The notes: generated from the sequence alone by a model not told the origin. A DNA stretch of 64,000 bases from Pseudomonas sp. PDM16 (GCF_014851865.1 NZ_JACVAM010000001.1:62001-126000), one strand, 5' to 3'. Shown: positions 18,456-27,492, counted from the first letter of the stretch. Made by a program: numbers and translations.

Positions 18456-19396
18456 ACGGGCAGAAGGCTGAACACTGGGCAGGCCAGCGCGAGCGCGGCC
18501 ACTTCCTGCTGATGAAGTTCACCGCCGGCGCCGTGCGCCTGCTCGGCCGCCGCGCGCTGACGCCCGTGCTGTACGCCATCGTCCTGTACTTCTTCGCCTT
18601 CGGCCGCCAGGCGCGGCGCAGCATCCGCCAGTACCAGCACAACCTGGCCAGCTGGAGCGGGCGCAGCGAGCTAGCGCCGCGCTTCGGCTCGGTGTTTGCC
18701 CAGTTCATGGCCTTCGCCGATGCCCTACTGGACAAGCTCGACGTGTGGAACGGCCGCCTCGGCCTGGAGCAGATCACCCTGGTCGACCCCGACGGCATCC
18801 GCCAGCGCCTGCACAGTGAGCCGCGCGGGCAGATGCTGGTCGGCGCGCACCTGGGCAACCTCGAGGTGTGCCGCGCCCTGGCCGAGCTGGGCGAGAAGGT
18901 GCAGATGAACGTGCTGGTGCACACCAAGCACGCCGAACAGTTCAACCGCCTGCTCGGCGAGGCCGGCGCCAGTCACCTGCGCCTGATCCAGGTCAGCGAA
19001 CTGGACGCAGCGATCATGCTGCAATTGTCCGAGCGCCTGGAGCGCGGCGAGTGGCTGGCGATCGCCGGCGACCGCGTGCCACTGCATGGCGGGCGCAACG
19101 TCAGCGTGAATTTCCTCGGCCACTCGGCCGCTTTCCCGCAAGGGCCCTGGCTGCTGGCAGGACTCCTGCAATGCCCGGTCAACCTGATGAGCTGCCTGAA
19201 GATCGACGGCCGCTACCAGGTGATCCTCGAACGCTTCGCCGAGCGCGTGCAGTGGACGCGCAAGGAACGCGACGAGGTGATTCGCGGCTGGGTACAACGC
19301 TATGCCGAGCGCCTGGGCCAACACTGCCTGAACGCTCCGCGGCAATGGTTCAACTTCTACCCGTTCTGGAACGCCAATGACGACCTTCCCGCTTGA
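18452..19396 (+). CDS. LpxL/HtrB-like lysophospholipid acyltransferase of the aryl polyene cluster
   Basis: A 314-residue membrane-anchored acyltransferase of the lipid A LpxL superfamily. The N-terminal hydrophobic stretch LTPVLYAIVLYFFAFG precedes the catalytic motif AHLGNLEVCRAL, which contains HX4E. It is expected to acylate the membrane anchor of the pigment. The start codon overlaps the glycosyltransferase stop (ATGA), so the pair acts as a split version of a fusion protein. A 111-base gap with a repeat-like sequence follows. Confidence 0.86.
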   Translation: MNGQKAEHWAGQRERGHFLLMKFTAGAVRLLGRRALTPVLYAIVLYFFAFGRQARRSIRQYQHNLASWSGRSELAPRFGSVFAQFMAFADALLDKLDVWNGRLGLEQITLVDPDGIRQRLHSEPRGQMLVGAHLGNLEVCRALAELGEKVQMNVLVHTKHAEQFNRLLGEAGASHLRLIQVSELDAAIMLQLSERLERGEWLAIAGDRVPLHGGRNVSVNFLGHSAAFPQGPWLLAGLLQCPVNLMSCLKIDGRYQVILERFAERVQWTRKERDEVIRGWVQRYAERLGQHCLNAPRQWFNFYPFWNANDDLPA

Positions 19397-19409
19397 CCAG
19401 CCGCGACAC

Positions 19410-19494
19410 AAGCGTCGCGAGCGCAGTCAGATTGCCCTGCGCCGGAGCGCAGAAACCGCAGTTTGCATGTCGGCAAATGAGGATTTCGAGCACC
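19410..19494 (+). repeat. Degenerate dispersed repeat, copy A (before the ammonia lyase)
   Basis: AAGCGTCGCGAGCG at 19410-19423 and CGCAGTTT...AAATGAGGATTTCGAG at about 19458-19490 match, in the same order, parts of the sequence at 34820-34930. The second part is about 70% alike over 38 bases by eye. This looks like a remnant of a dispersed Pseudomonas intergenic repeat. Confidence 0.5.
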
Positions 19495-19507
19495 GCCGGA
19501 GGGCGAT

Positions 19508-21061
19508 ATGACTAGCGCAGTAGCTTGTGCCGTGGCTGACCACGTGACCTTCGGCGAACAGCAGCTCACCATCGAGCAGGTGGTCGCCCTGTCCCAACGC
19601 AGCGCCCGTGCCCAGTTGCAGAACGATGCCGCCTACCGCGAGAAGATCGCCAAGGGCGCGCGCTTCCTCGACACCCTGCTGGACAAGGAAGGCGTGATCT
19701 ACGGCGTGACCACCGGCTACGGCGACTCCTGCGTGGTGGCCGTGCCGCTGCACCAGGTCGAGGCGCTGCCCAAGCACCTGTTCACCTTCCACGGCTGCGG
19801 CCTGGGCAAGCTGCTCGACGAGGCCAGCACCCGCGCCGTACTGGCTGCGCGCTTGCAGTCGCTGTGCCATGGCGTGTCCGGGGTGCGCGTGGAGCTGCTG
19901 GAGCGCCTGCAGGCCTTCCTCGAACATGACGTGCTGCCGCTGATTCCGGAAGAAGGCTCGGTCGGCGCCAGTGGCGATCTGACTCCGCTGTCCTACGTCG
20001 CCGCCACCCTTAGCGGCGAGCGCGAGGTGATGTACAAGGGCGAGCGCCGCAGCGCGGCGGACGTGCATAAAGAACTCGGCTGGACGCCACTGACCCTGCG
20101 CCCGAAAGAAGCGCTGGCGCTGATGAACGGCACCGCGGTGATGACCGCCCTGGCCTGCCTGGCGTTCTCCAGAGCCGACTACCTGCTGCAGCTGGCCACG
20201 CGCATTACCGCGCTCAACGTGGTGGCGCTGGAAGGCAACCCGGAACACTTCGACGAGCGCCTGTTCGCCGCCAAACCGCACCCGGGCCAGACCCAGGTCG
20301 CCGCCTGGCTGCGCGAGGACCTGGCCGTGGCCGAACCGCTGCCGCCGCTGCACCGTCTGCAGGACCGCTACTCGCTGCGCTGCGCGCCGCACGTGCTTGG
20401 CGTGCTGGCCGACAGCCTGGGTCTGCTGCGCCAGTTCATCGAAATCGAGCTGAACAGCGCCAATGACAACCCGCTGTTCGACGCCGAGACCGAGCGCACC
20501 CTGCACGGCGGCCACTTCTACGGCGGACACATCGCCTTCGCCATGGACAGTCTGAAGAACCTGGTCGGCAACGTCGCCGACCTGCTCGACCGCCAGCTCG
20601 CCCTGCTGGTCGACACCCGCTACAACCACGGCCTGCCGAGCAACCTGTCCGGCGCCCCGGCGGAAACCGCGATGATCAACCACGGCTTCAAGGCCGTGCA
20701 GATCGGCACCAGCGCCTGGACCGCCGAAGCGCTGAAAAACACCATGCCGGCCAGCGTGTTCTCGCGCTCCACCGAGTGCCACAACCAGGACAAGGTGAGC
20801 ATGGGCACCATCGCCGCGCGCGACGCCCTGCGCAGCCTGGAGCTGACCGAGCAGGTCGCTGCCGCCACCCTGCTGGCCGCCAACCAGGGCGTGTGGCTGC
20901 GCGAGCGCGCAGGTAAAACAGACATTCCCGCACCGCTGGCTGCCATGCGCGAGCAGCTGGCCACGGACTTCCCGCCGGTGATCGAGGATCGTGCCCTGGA
21001 AGGCGAGCTGCGCCTGTGCCTGGTACGCATCCGCACGCGCCACTGGGGGCTGTATGCGTAA
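19508..21061 (+). CDS. Aromatic amino acid ammonia lyase (HAL/PAL/TAL family)
   Basis: A 517-residue MIO-dependent lyase. The triad Ala154-Ser155-Gly156 in VGASGDLTPLSYVAA will cyclise to MIO; Tyr65 in IYGVTTGYGDS is the conserved active-site tyrosine. ELNSANDNPLF is the Asn/Asp-rich segment of the family. The selectivity loop reads FTFHGCGLGK, with a His in the position region that favours tyrosine or histidine over phenylalanine in known lyases. Within this cluster it most likely supplies cinnamic/4-coumaric acid as aryl starter; that is inference. The ATG at 19508 has GGAGGG upstream. Confidence 0.88.
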   Translation: MTSAVACAVADHVTFGEQQLTIEQVVALSQRSARAQLQNDAAYREKIAKGARFLDTLLDKEGVIYGVTTGYGDSCVVAVPLHQVEALPKHLFTFHGCGLGKLLDEASTRAVLAARLQSLCHGVSGVRVELLERLQAFLEHDVLPLIPEEGSVGASGDLTPLSYVAATLSGEREVMYKGERRSAADVHKELGWTPLTLRPKEALALMNGTAVMTALACLAFSRADYLLQLATRITALNVVALEGNPEHFDERLFAAKPHPGQTQVAAWLREDLAVAEPLPPLHRLQDRYSLRCAPHVLGVLADSLGLLRQFIEIELNSANDNPLFDAETERTLHGGHFYGGHIAFAMDSLKNLVGNVADLLDRQLALLVDTRYNHGLPSNLSGAPAETAMINHGFKAVQIGTSAWTAEALKNTMPASVFSRSTECHNQDKVSMGTIAARDALRSLELTEQVAAATLLAANQGVWLRERAGKTDIPAPLAAMREQLATDFPPVIEDRALEGELRLCLVRIRTRHWGLYA

Positions 21062-21479
21062 GGAAGGCGTGCTGCAGGCGGACGTTGAAATCCTCGTGCC
21101 GTTCTTCGACGTCGACATGATGGAAGTGGTCTGGCACGGCCACTACGTCAAATACTTCGAGGAGGCGCGCTGCGCCCTGCTCGACAAGCTCGGCCACAAC
21201 TACCGGCAAATGCGCGACGCCGGCTACGCCTGGCCGGTGATCGACCTGCAGCTGCGCTATATCCGCGGCGCCCAGTTCGGCCAACGCATCAAGGTGCGCG
21301 CCGACCTGGTCGAGTGGGAGAACCGCCTGAAGATCAACTACCTGATCACCGACGTGGCGACGGGAGAACGCATGACCCGTGGCAGCAGCGTGCAGGTGGC
21401 GGTGGAGATCGCCACCCGCGAGATGCTGCTGGCTTCGCCCAAGGTGTTCACCGACGCCGTCGCCAAGGTCGTCGGGTGA
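21054..21479 (+). CDS. 4-hydroxybenzoyl-CoA thioesterase-like hotdog protein (ApeK-like)
   Basis: A 141-residue hotdog thioesterase. FFDVDMMEVVWHGHYVKYFEEAR (about 17-39) carries the conserved Asp/His and the central helix of the 4HBT/YbgC branch, with Asp19 the probable catalytic residue. It could hydrolyse aryl- or acyl-CoA/ACP intermediates as a housekeeping or release step. Its start overlaps the end of the ammonia lyase gene by 8 bases, and its stop overlaps the next start (GTGA). Confidence 0.85.
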   Translation: MRKEGVLQADVEILVPFFDVDMMEVVWHGHYVKYFEEARCALLDKLGHNYRQMRDAGYAWPVIDLQLRYIRGAQFGQRIKVRADLVEWENRLKINYLITDVATGERMTRGSSVQVAVEIATREMLLASPKVFTDAVAKVVG

Positions 21480-22072
21480 AACTGCGCTTCGGTATAGGTC
21501 TGTTGCTGCTGGCGCTGATGCCGGCGGCGCAGGCCTTCGACCTGGCCGAGCTCAGCGCTCAGCTGGCCAAGCCGGCGGTGGTGCGTGGGCCGTTCGTGCA
21601 GGAGAAACACCTGCGCGCCCTGCCCACGCCGCTGACCAGCCAGGGCCAGTTCACTCTGTCCCGCGAGCATGGTCTGCTCTGGCTGCTGCAGAAGCCGCTG
21701 AAGCAGGACTACCGCATCGACGACGCCGGCATCGCCCGCCGTACCGCCGAAGGCTGGCAACAGCAACCGGGCCAGGACGTCGCCGCCCAGCAGAGCCGCC
21801 TGTTCCTCGCCGTGCTCAAGGGGGATCGTTCGGGCCTGGAGCGCGACTTCGAGCTCAAGCTCAGCGGCGAACACAACGCCTGGCAGCTCGAACTCACCCC
21901 GCACTCGCTGCTGCTCAAACAGATATTCAGCGCCATCCGCATCGACGGCGGCGCGCTGGTCGAGCGCATCGAACTGATCGAGACCCAGGGCGACCGCACC
22001 GTCCTGAAACTGCCGCAGAGCCAGGCTGGCGACGCGTTGACTGCGCAGGAGCGCACCGACCTTGTCCATTAG
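21476..22072 (+). CDS. LolA-like outer-membrane carrier protein of the aryl polyene cluster
   Basis: A 198-residue periplasmic protein. A signal peptide is obvious (KLRFGIGLLLLALMPAAQA, cleavage after about residue 20). The rest resembles LolA: QGQFTLSREHGLLWLLQKPL and a hydrophobic-ligand barrel pattern. It probably ferries the lipid-linked pigment across the periplasm. Translation starts at GTG 21476, which overlaps the preceding stop by 4 bases; no ATG gives a signal peptide. The end overlaps the next gene by 11 bases. Confidence 0.83.
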   Translation: MKLRFGIGLLLLALMPAAQAFDLAELSAQLAKPAVVRGPFVQEKHLRALPTPLTSQGQFTLSREHGLLWLLQKPLKQDYRIDDAGIARRTAEGWQQQPGQDVAAQQSRLFLAVLKGDRSGLERDFELKLSGEHNAWQLELTPHSLLLKQIFSAIRIDGGALVERIELIETQGDRTVLKLPQSQAGDALTAQERTDLVH

Positions 22073-24389
22073 CGTCCAGCGCCTGCTGCCGCGCCTGTTT
22101 GGCGCCCTGCTGCTGATGCTGCTGGCGCTGGCCGCCTGGCAATGGCGCGACGGCCCGCCGGTGCAGGCCAGCATGCTCGCCCTGCTGCCCAAGGGCGCCG
22201 GCGACGAACTGGTACAGCAGGCCGAGCAACGCATGCAGGAGCCGCTGTCGCGCGAGCTGCTGATCCTTATCGGCCACCCGCAGCGCGAGCGCGCCATCGA
22301 ACTGGTGCGTCAGGCCGGCGAGCAGTGGCAGGCCAGCGGCCGCTTCGACAAGGTGCAGTGGAGCCTGCAGGCCGACCTCGACGCCATCCGCCAGCAGCTG
22401 CGCGGCGAGCGCCTGGCCCTACTGGCGCCGGCCGACCGCCAGCTGCTGATCGAGCAGCCGGACAGTTTTATCGAGCAGCGCACGCAACAACTGTTCGACA
22501 CCTTCGCCGGCTTCGGCCTGCTGCCCACCGAGCAGGACTGGTTCGGCCTCGGCCTGCGTGCCCAGCAGACGCTGAATCCCGGCAGCCGCATCCAGGCCGA
22601 CCTTGGCAGCGGTGCCCTACTGCTGCAGGACGACGGCACCACCTGGGCCCTGCTGCGCCTGCGCACCCGTGGCGATGCCTTCGACATGCAGGCGCCGCCG
22701 CAGATCGCCGCCGCCGTGGCCGAGCTGCGCCAGCAGGTCGAGAACGCAGGCGGCCAGCTGCTCGCCGCCGGTGGCGCGCTGCACGCCGCGGCCGGCCAGG
22801 CCAAGGCCACCCAGGAGATCGCCCTGATCGGTGGCGGCGCCACCCTCGGCACCCTGCTCCTGCTGCTGCTCGCCTTCCGCCGTCCGCGCATCCTGGTCAG
22901 CCTGTTGCCGATGGGCGTGGCGCTGCTGGCCGGCTGCACCGCCTGCGTGCTGGTGTTCGGCCAGATCAACGCGCTGACCCTGGTGCTCGGCGCCAGCCTG
23001 GTCGGCGTCGCCGCCGACTACCCGCAGCACTACCTGAGCAAGAGCTGGGGCGACGGCCCCTGGTCGAGCTGGGCCGCCCTGCGCGAGACCCTGCCGGGCC
23101 TGAGTCTGAGCCTGGGCACCAACCTCGCCGGCTATGTGGCGCTGGCCTTCACCCCTTTCCCGGCGCTGACCCAGATCGCCCTGTTCTCCGCTGCCGGGCT
23201 GATCGGCGCCTACCTGTGCTCGGTGTGCCTGCTGCCGGCCTGGCTGAACAACCTGCGCCTGGCACCACCGGCCAGCCTGCGCCGCGCCGCCGAAAATCTG
23301 GTCGAGCGGCGTGCACGCCTGCTCGCACGCACCGGCAGCTGGCCATTGTTGCTCGCGCTGCTGGCCTTCTGCGCCGGCGGCCTGTGGCAGCTGACGCCGC
23401 AGAACGACCTGCGCCAGTGGCTGGGCCAGGAGCCGCAGCTGATGGCCGAAGCCAAACGCATCGCCGAGCTCACCGGGCAGCAGCCCACCAGCCAGTTCTT
23501 CCTGGTACGCGGTGCCGACGAACAACAATTGCTGCAACGCCAGGCCGAGCTGAGCCAACGCCTGGACGCCGCCATCGCCGCCGGCCACCTGCGCGGCTAT
23601 CGCGCCCTTAGCCAACTGGTCGCCCCCGAAAGCGAGTTGGCGCCGCTGCACACCGCGCTGAACAATCTGCCACAACACTGGCAGCCGCTGCTCGACCTCG
23701 GCCTGCCGGAAGCCGCGCTGCGCGCCGAGCTGGACGAGTTGCAGCACGCGCCGCAACCGAGCCTGGAGCAGGCCCTGGCCGGCCCGCTGGGCGAGGCCTG
23801 GCGTTCGCTGTGGCTGGGCCGCAGTGAGAGTGGAGTAGCCGGCATTGTCAGCCTGCAGGGCCTGAATGACAGCGCCCTGCTGCAGCAAACGGCCGAGGGT
23901 CTGCAGGGCGTACAGCTGATCGACCGCCTGGGCGAGCTGAACCAGCTGTTCGCCGCCACCCAGCTCAGCGCCGCCGAACTCAAGCTGATCTCCAGCGCCG
24001 CCATTTTCCTGCTGCTGTGCCTGCCCTTCGGCCTCGGTGGCGCGCTGCGGGTGATCTGCCTGCCGCTACTGTCGGCCTTGGCGGCGCTGGCCTGCCTCGG
24101 CTGGCTGGGCCAGCCGCTGACCCTGTTCAGCCTGTTCGGTCTGCTGCTGATCACCGCCATCGGCGTCGACTACGCCATCCTCATGCGCGAGAACATCGGC
24201 GGCCCGGCAGTCAGTCTGCTCGGCACCCTGCTCTCGGCGCTTACTGCGTGGATGTCGTTCGGCCTGCTGCTGATCAGCCAGACCCCAGCCATCGCCAACT
24301 TCGGCCTGGCCATCAGCCTCGGCCTGCTGTTCTGTTTCCTGCTTTCACCCTGGGCCGCCACACGGCCACACAAGGAGGTTGTCGCGTGA
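22062..24389 (+). CDS. MMPL/RND-family exporter of the aryl polyene cluster
   Basis: A 775-residue inner-membrane transporter. It starts with a hydrophobic helix (RLFGALLLMLLALAAWQW), has a periplasmic domain to about residue 255, a first block of about six membrane segments (250-430), a second periplasmic domain, and a final membrane block (about 650-770) with LFGLLLITAIGVDYAIL, the MMPL signature. It presumably exports the polyene-lipid. Start is probably TTG at 22062, within the end of the LolA-like gene, with GGAG 10-11 bases upstream; no ATG preserves the first helix. Confidence 0.86.
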   Translation: MSISVQRLLPRLFGALLLMLLALAAWQWRDGPPVQASMLALLPKGAGDELVQQAEQRMQEPLSRELLILIGHPQRERAIELVRQAGEQWQASGRFDKVQWSLQADLDAIRQQLRGERLALLAPADRQLLIEQPDSFIEQRTQQLFDTFAGFGLLPTEQDWFGLGLRAQQTLNPGSRIQADLGSGALLLQDDGTTWALLRLRTRGDAFDMQAPPQIAAAVAELRQQVENAGGQLLAAGGALHAAAGQAKATQEIALIGGGATLGTLLLLLLAFRRPRILVSLLPMGVALLAGCTACVLVFGQINALTLVLGASLVGVAADYPQHYLSKSWGDGPWSSWAALRETLPGLSLSLGTNLAGYVALAFTPFPALTQIALFSAAGLIGAYLCSVCLLPAWLNNLRLAPPASLRRAAENLVERRARLLARTGSWPLLLALLAFCAGGLWQLTPQNDLRQWLGQEPQLMAEAKRIAELTGQQPTSQFFLVRGADEQQLLQRQAELSQRLDAAIAAGHLRGYRALSQLVAPESELAPLHTALNNLPQHWQPLLDLGLPEAALRAELDELQHAPQPSLEQALAGPLGEAWRSLWLGRSESGVAGIVSLQGLNDSALLQQTAEGLQGVQLIDRLGELNQLFAATQLSAAELKLISSAAIFLLLCLPFGLGGALRVICLPLLSALAALACLGWLGQPLTLFSLFGLLLITAIGVDYAILMRENIGGPAVSLLGTLLSALTAWMSFGLLLISQTPAIANFGLAISLGLLFCFLLSPWAATRPHKEVVA

Positions 24390-25534
24390 CCGTGCTCGGA
24401 TTCTGGCTGCTGGCCCTGGTGATCTACGCCCTGGTGGCGATCGTCGGCGGGCGCCGGCTGATCCCCATCGTCGGCCAGTTGCTGGTGGCGGCCATCGCCA
24501 TTCCCGCCCTGCTGCTGTTGTGGGTCGAGCCGCACTGGCAGCTGAGCGCCCAGGACCTGCTGGCGCCGACCTGGCTGAGCATGGCCTACGGCCTGTGCTT
24601 CGCCCTGCTGCTCGGCTACATCCTCAGCGACGTGATCGACCTAGACCTGAGCCCGGCCTGCGTGAAGATCGCCCTGCCCAGCTTCCTGGTGCCAATGCTG
24701 GCCGGCCTGGCCTGCTCGCTCTGGCTGCTGCCCGGCGACCGTAGCTGGCTGAGTTCGGTGGGCATCGGCCTGCTGTTCTCGATCACCGCCATCCCGGTGC
24801 TCTACCTGTTCCTGCAAAGCATCGGCTACCCGGCGGCGGACACCAAGCGCCTGCTGCACGCGGCGATCCTCATGGACTTCCTGTGCTGGAGCCTGTTCGG
24901 CCTGGCCCAGGGCAGCAGCCATCCCGCCGCGCTGCTCTGGCCGCTGCTGGCCGCCGCGCTGCCGTTGGCGCTGCGCCTGCTCAAACTGCGCCACCCGCTG
25001 TTCTACAGCCTGCCGTTCTTCGCCCTGATGTTGCTGTTCCAGCAACTCAAGCTCAACGCCCTGGTGTTCGGCATTGCCTACATGCTGTGCCTGGCCTGGA
25101 TCAAGCAGCCGTTCGTACTGCCGCTGCCGGAGCGCGCCTGGAAGCTGCTGATGAATGGCCTGGCCGTGCCGCTGATCCTGACTTTCGGCGTGCTGCGCGT
25201 GGACTTCCATGGCATAGGTCAAGACTACTCATGGCTGGCCATCGGTATGCTCATCCTGCTGCCGGTCGTCAGCAAGGTGCTCGGCAGCTGGCTCGGCCTG
25301 CACTGGGCGGCCCCAACCGCAGCCGCACGGATCAAGTGGCGGGAAAGCCTGCTGCTGAACATCCGTGGCCTCACCGAAATCGTATTCCTCAACCTGCTCC
25401 TGCAGCTGCAGCTGATCGATTCGATGATCTATTTCGGCCTGTTGCTGATGAGCCTGTTCTCTACTCTGCTGCCCGCCCTGCTCGGCCGGCATGCCAACAA
25501 CCATGAAGCGAGAGGTCGTTATGAAGTCTCCTGA
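24386..25534 (+). CDS. CPA2-type Na+/K+:H+ antiporter-like membrane protein in the pigment operon
   Basis: A 382-residue membrane protein with about 11-12 hydrophobic segments. FSITAIPVLYLFLQSIGY (about 133-150) and NIRGLTEIVFLNLLLQLQLI followed by SLFSTLLPALLG near the C-terminus match the conserved segments of cation:proton antiporter-2 proteins (the RGL/E-x-x-x-LN signature). It lacks a KefC-style regulatory domain. It may be a chaperone-like or export-coupled protein, but a role in pigment production is unknown. GTG 24386 overlaps the MMPL stop (GTGA) and is preceded by AAGGAGG. Confidence 0.72.
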   Translation: MTVLGFWLLALVIYALVAIVGGRRLIPIVGQLLVAAIAIPALLLLWVEPHWQLSAQDLLAPTWLSMAYGLCFALLLGYILSDVIDLDLSPACVKIALPSFLVPMLAGLACSLWLLPGDRSWLSSVGIGLLFSITAIPVLYLFLQSIGYPAADTKRLLHAAILMDFLCWSLFGLAQGSSHPAALLWPLLAAALPLALRLLKLRHPLFYSLPFFALMLLFQQLKLNALVFGIAYMLCLAWIKQPFVLPLPERAWKLLMNGLAVPLILTFGVLRVDFHGIGQDYSWLAIGMLILLPVVSKVLGSWLGLHWAAPTAAARIKWRESLLLNIRGLTEIVFLNLLLQLQLIDSMIYFGLLLMSLFSTLLPALLGRHANNHEARGRYEVS

Positions 25535-26768
25535 AGTCGAACAACGTCAGATCGTCGTCATCGGCGCCGGCCCTTCGGGGGCCATCGCCGCCGCCATTCT
25601 CAAACGCCAGGGCCACGACGTGCTGGTGCTGGAGCGCCAGCGCTTCCCGCGCTTCTCCATTGGCGAGAGCCTGCTGTCGCACTGCCTCGACTTCGTCGAG
25701 GAGGCCGGCATGCTCGAAGCAGTCCAGGCCGCCGGCTACCAGACCAAGCATGGCGCCGCATTTGCCTGGGGCGAGCGCTACACCGAGTTCGACTTCCGCG
25801 ACAAATTCACCGAGGGCAAGGGTTCGACCTACCAGGTGATTCGCGCCGATTTCGACAAGCTGCTGGCCGACCAGGCCGAGCTGCAGGGCGTGGAAATCCG
25901 CTACGAGGAAGAGATCTTCGCCGCCGACTTCACCGGCGACTGCCCGCGCCTGTCGGTACGCCGCCTGGCCGATGGCCACGAATACCAGGTCGAATGTGCC
26001 TTCGTCCTCGACGGCAGCGGCTATGGCCGCGTGTTGCCGCGCCTGCTCGACCTCGACACGCCGTCATCCTTCCCACTGCGTCGCGCCGTGTTCACCCATA
26101 TCGAAGACCGTATCGATCCGGCGTCCGGCTTCGACCGCGAGAAGATCCTGATCACCACACACCCGACGCTCAGGGACGTATGGTTCTGGACCATTCCGTT
26201 CAGCAACGGCCGCTGCTCGCTGGGCGTGGTTTCTATCGCTGATCACTACGCTAACTACCCGACGGACCTGGACGCCTGTCTCAAGCAGTTCGTCGAAGAA
26301 ACACCGTCGCTGAGCAAGGTCCTGAAGAACGCCGTGTGGGACACCCCGGCGCGCGAGATCAATGGCTACTCGGCCAACGTCAAGACGCTGCATGGCCCTG
26401 GCTTCGCCCTGCTGGGCAACGCCGCCGAGTTCCTCGACCCGGTATTCAGCTCCGGCGTGACCATCGCCATGCGCTCGGCAAGCATGGCCGCCGGCCTGCT
26501 GCATCGCCAACTCAGCGGTGAGGCGGTGGATTGGGAGAACGAGTTCGCCATCCCGCTGAAGCGCGGCGTGGATACGTTCCGCGTGTACGTGCAGGGTTGG
26601 TACGATGGCAGCTTCCAGGACGTGATCTTCTACGAGAAGGCCACGCCGGAGATCCGCCGCATGATCTGCTCGATCCTTGCCGGCTACGCCTGGGACGAGA
26701 AGAACCCCTATGTCGCCGAGCCCAAGCGCCGCCTGGGCGTACTGGCAGAGATCTGCGCCAGTAATTGA
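25521..26768 (+). CDS. Flavin-dependent halogenase-like FAD oxidoreductase
   Basis: A 415-residue class A flavoprotein. It has GxGxxG (VVIGAGPSGAIAAAI, 12-26), FAD-contact GESLL, Lys76 in YQTKHGAAFAWG at the position of the catalytic lysine of phenolic/pyrrole flavin-dependent halogenases, WFWTIP (221-226) which satisfies the halogenase WxWxIP motif, and GNAAEFLDPVFSSGV near the end. It could add Br or Cl to the aryl ring, or be a desaturase-like oxidoreductase. The ATG at 25521 has GAGAGG 6 bases upstream; two earlier in-frame ATGs (25491, 25503) overlap the antiporter gene more and are less likely. Confidence 0.8.
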   Translation: MKSPEVEQRQIVVIGAGPSGAIAAAILKRQGHDVLVLERQRFPRFSIGESLLSHCLDFVEEAGMLEAVQAAGYQTKHGAAFAWGERYTEFDFRDKFTEGKGSTYQVIRADFDKLLADQAELQGVEIRYEEEIFAADFTGDCPRLSVRRLADGHEYQVECAFVLDGSGYGRVLPRLLDLDTPSSFPLRRAVFTHIEDRIDPASGFDREKILITTHPTLRDVWFWTIPFSNGRCSLGVVSIADHYANYPTDLDACLKQFVEETPSLSKVLKNAVWDTPAREINGYSANVKTLHGPGFALLGNAAEFLDPVFSSGVTIAMRSASMAAGLLHRQLSGEAVDWENEFAIPLKRGVDTFRVYVQGWYDGSFQDVIFYEKATPEIRRMICSILAGYAWDEKNPYVAEPKRRLGVLAEICASN

Positions 26769-26781
26769 GGAACACCTGTCG

Positions 26782-27492
26782 ATGGAACGCGCCGCCCCTA
26801 CCTATGTCGAGGAAACCCGCTTCGGCTTCTGGTTCCTGCAGAGCCACGTCTGGCAGCACCATGTGCTGCGCGTGGCGATCAACGACCTCAAGCGCCTGGT
26901 CGATGCACCGCTACCGCAGGCGCCGGTGCTGCTCGACGCCGGCTGTGGCCAGGGCCGCTCGTTCGGCCTGCTGCAGGAGGCCTTCGCCCCGGCACGGATG
27001 ATCGGCCTGGATGCCGACCCGCACAGCCTCGACTGCTCGCGCGCCGAGGCCGAGCGCCTGGGCCTCGACGTACAGCTGATCGCCAGCGACTGCGCAGCCA
27101 TCGACCTGCCGGACGCCTCTGTCGACATCCTGTTCTGCCACCAGACCTTCCACCACCTGGTCGAGCAGGAGCAGGCCCTGGCCGAGTTCTGGCGCGTACT
27201 CAAGCCGGGCGGCCTGCTGCTGTTCGCCGAGTCGACCAAGTTCTACATCGACACCTGGGTGATCCGCTGGCTGTTCCGCCACCCGATGCACGTGCAGAAG
27301 AGTGCCGAGGAGTACCTGGGCATGCTGCGCCAGCAGGGCTTCCAGTTCGAGGAACGCAACGTCTCCTACCCCTACCTGTGGTGGAGCCGCTCCAAGGACT
27401 TCGGCCTGCTCGAACGCTGGGGCATCATGAAGGCAAAGCCGTTCGGCCAGCGCGACGAGACCCTGGTCAACGCGGTGGCGCGCAAGCCGTGA
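26782..27492 (+). CDS. Class I SAM-dependent methyltransferase of the aryl polyene cluster
   Basis: A 236-residue Rossmann methyltransferase. Motif I is LLDAGCGQGRSFG (50-62), with MIGLDADPHSL as the acidic SAM-ribose strand and SVDILFCHQTFHHLV as the post-motif region. The C-terminal half (MHVQKSAEEYLGMLRQQGFQ) is cap-like. Such enzymes in aryl polyene clusters methylate the aryl head group. The start is 13 bases after the halogenase-like gene, with GAGG upstream; its stop overlaps the next start (TGATG). Confidence 0.84.
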   Translation: MERAAPTYVEETRFGFWFLQSHVWQHHVLRVAINDLKRLVDAPLPQAPVLLDAGCGQGRSFGLLQEAFAPARMIGLDADPHSLDCSRAEAERLGLDVQLIASDCAAIDLPDASVDILFCHQTFHHLVEQEQALAEFWRVLKPGGLLLFAESTKFYIDTWVIRWLFRHPMHVQKSAEEYLGMLRQQGFQFEERNVSYPYLWWSRSKDFGLLERWGIMKAKPFGQRDETLVNAVARKP

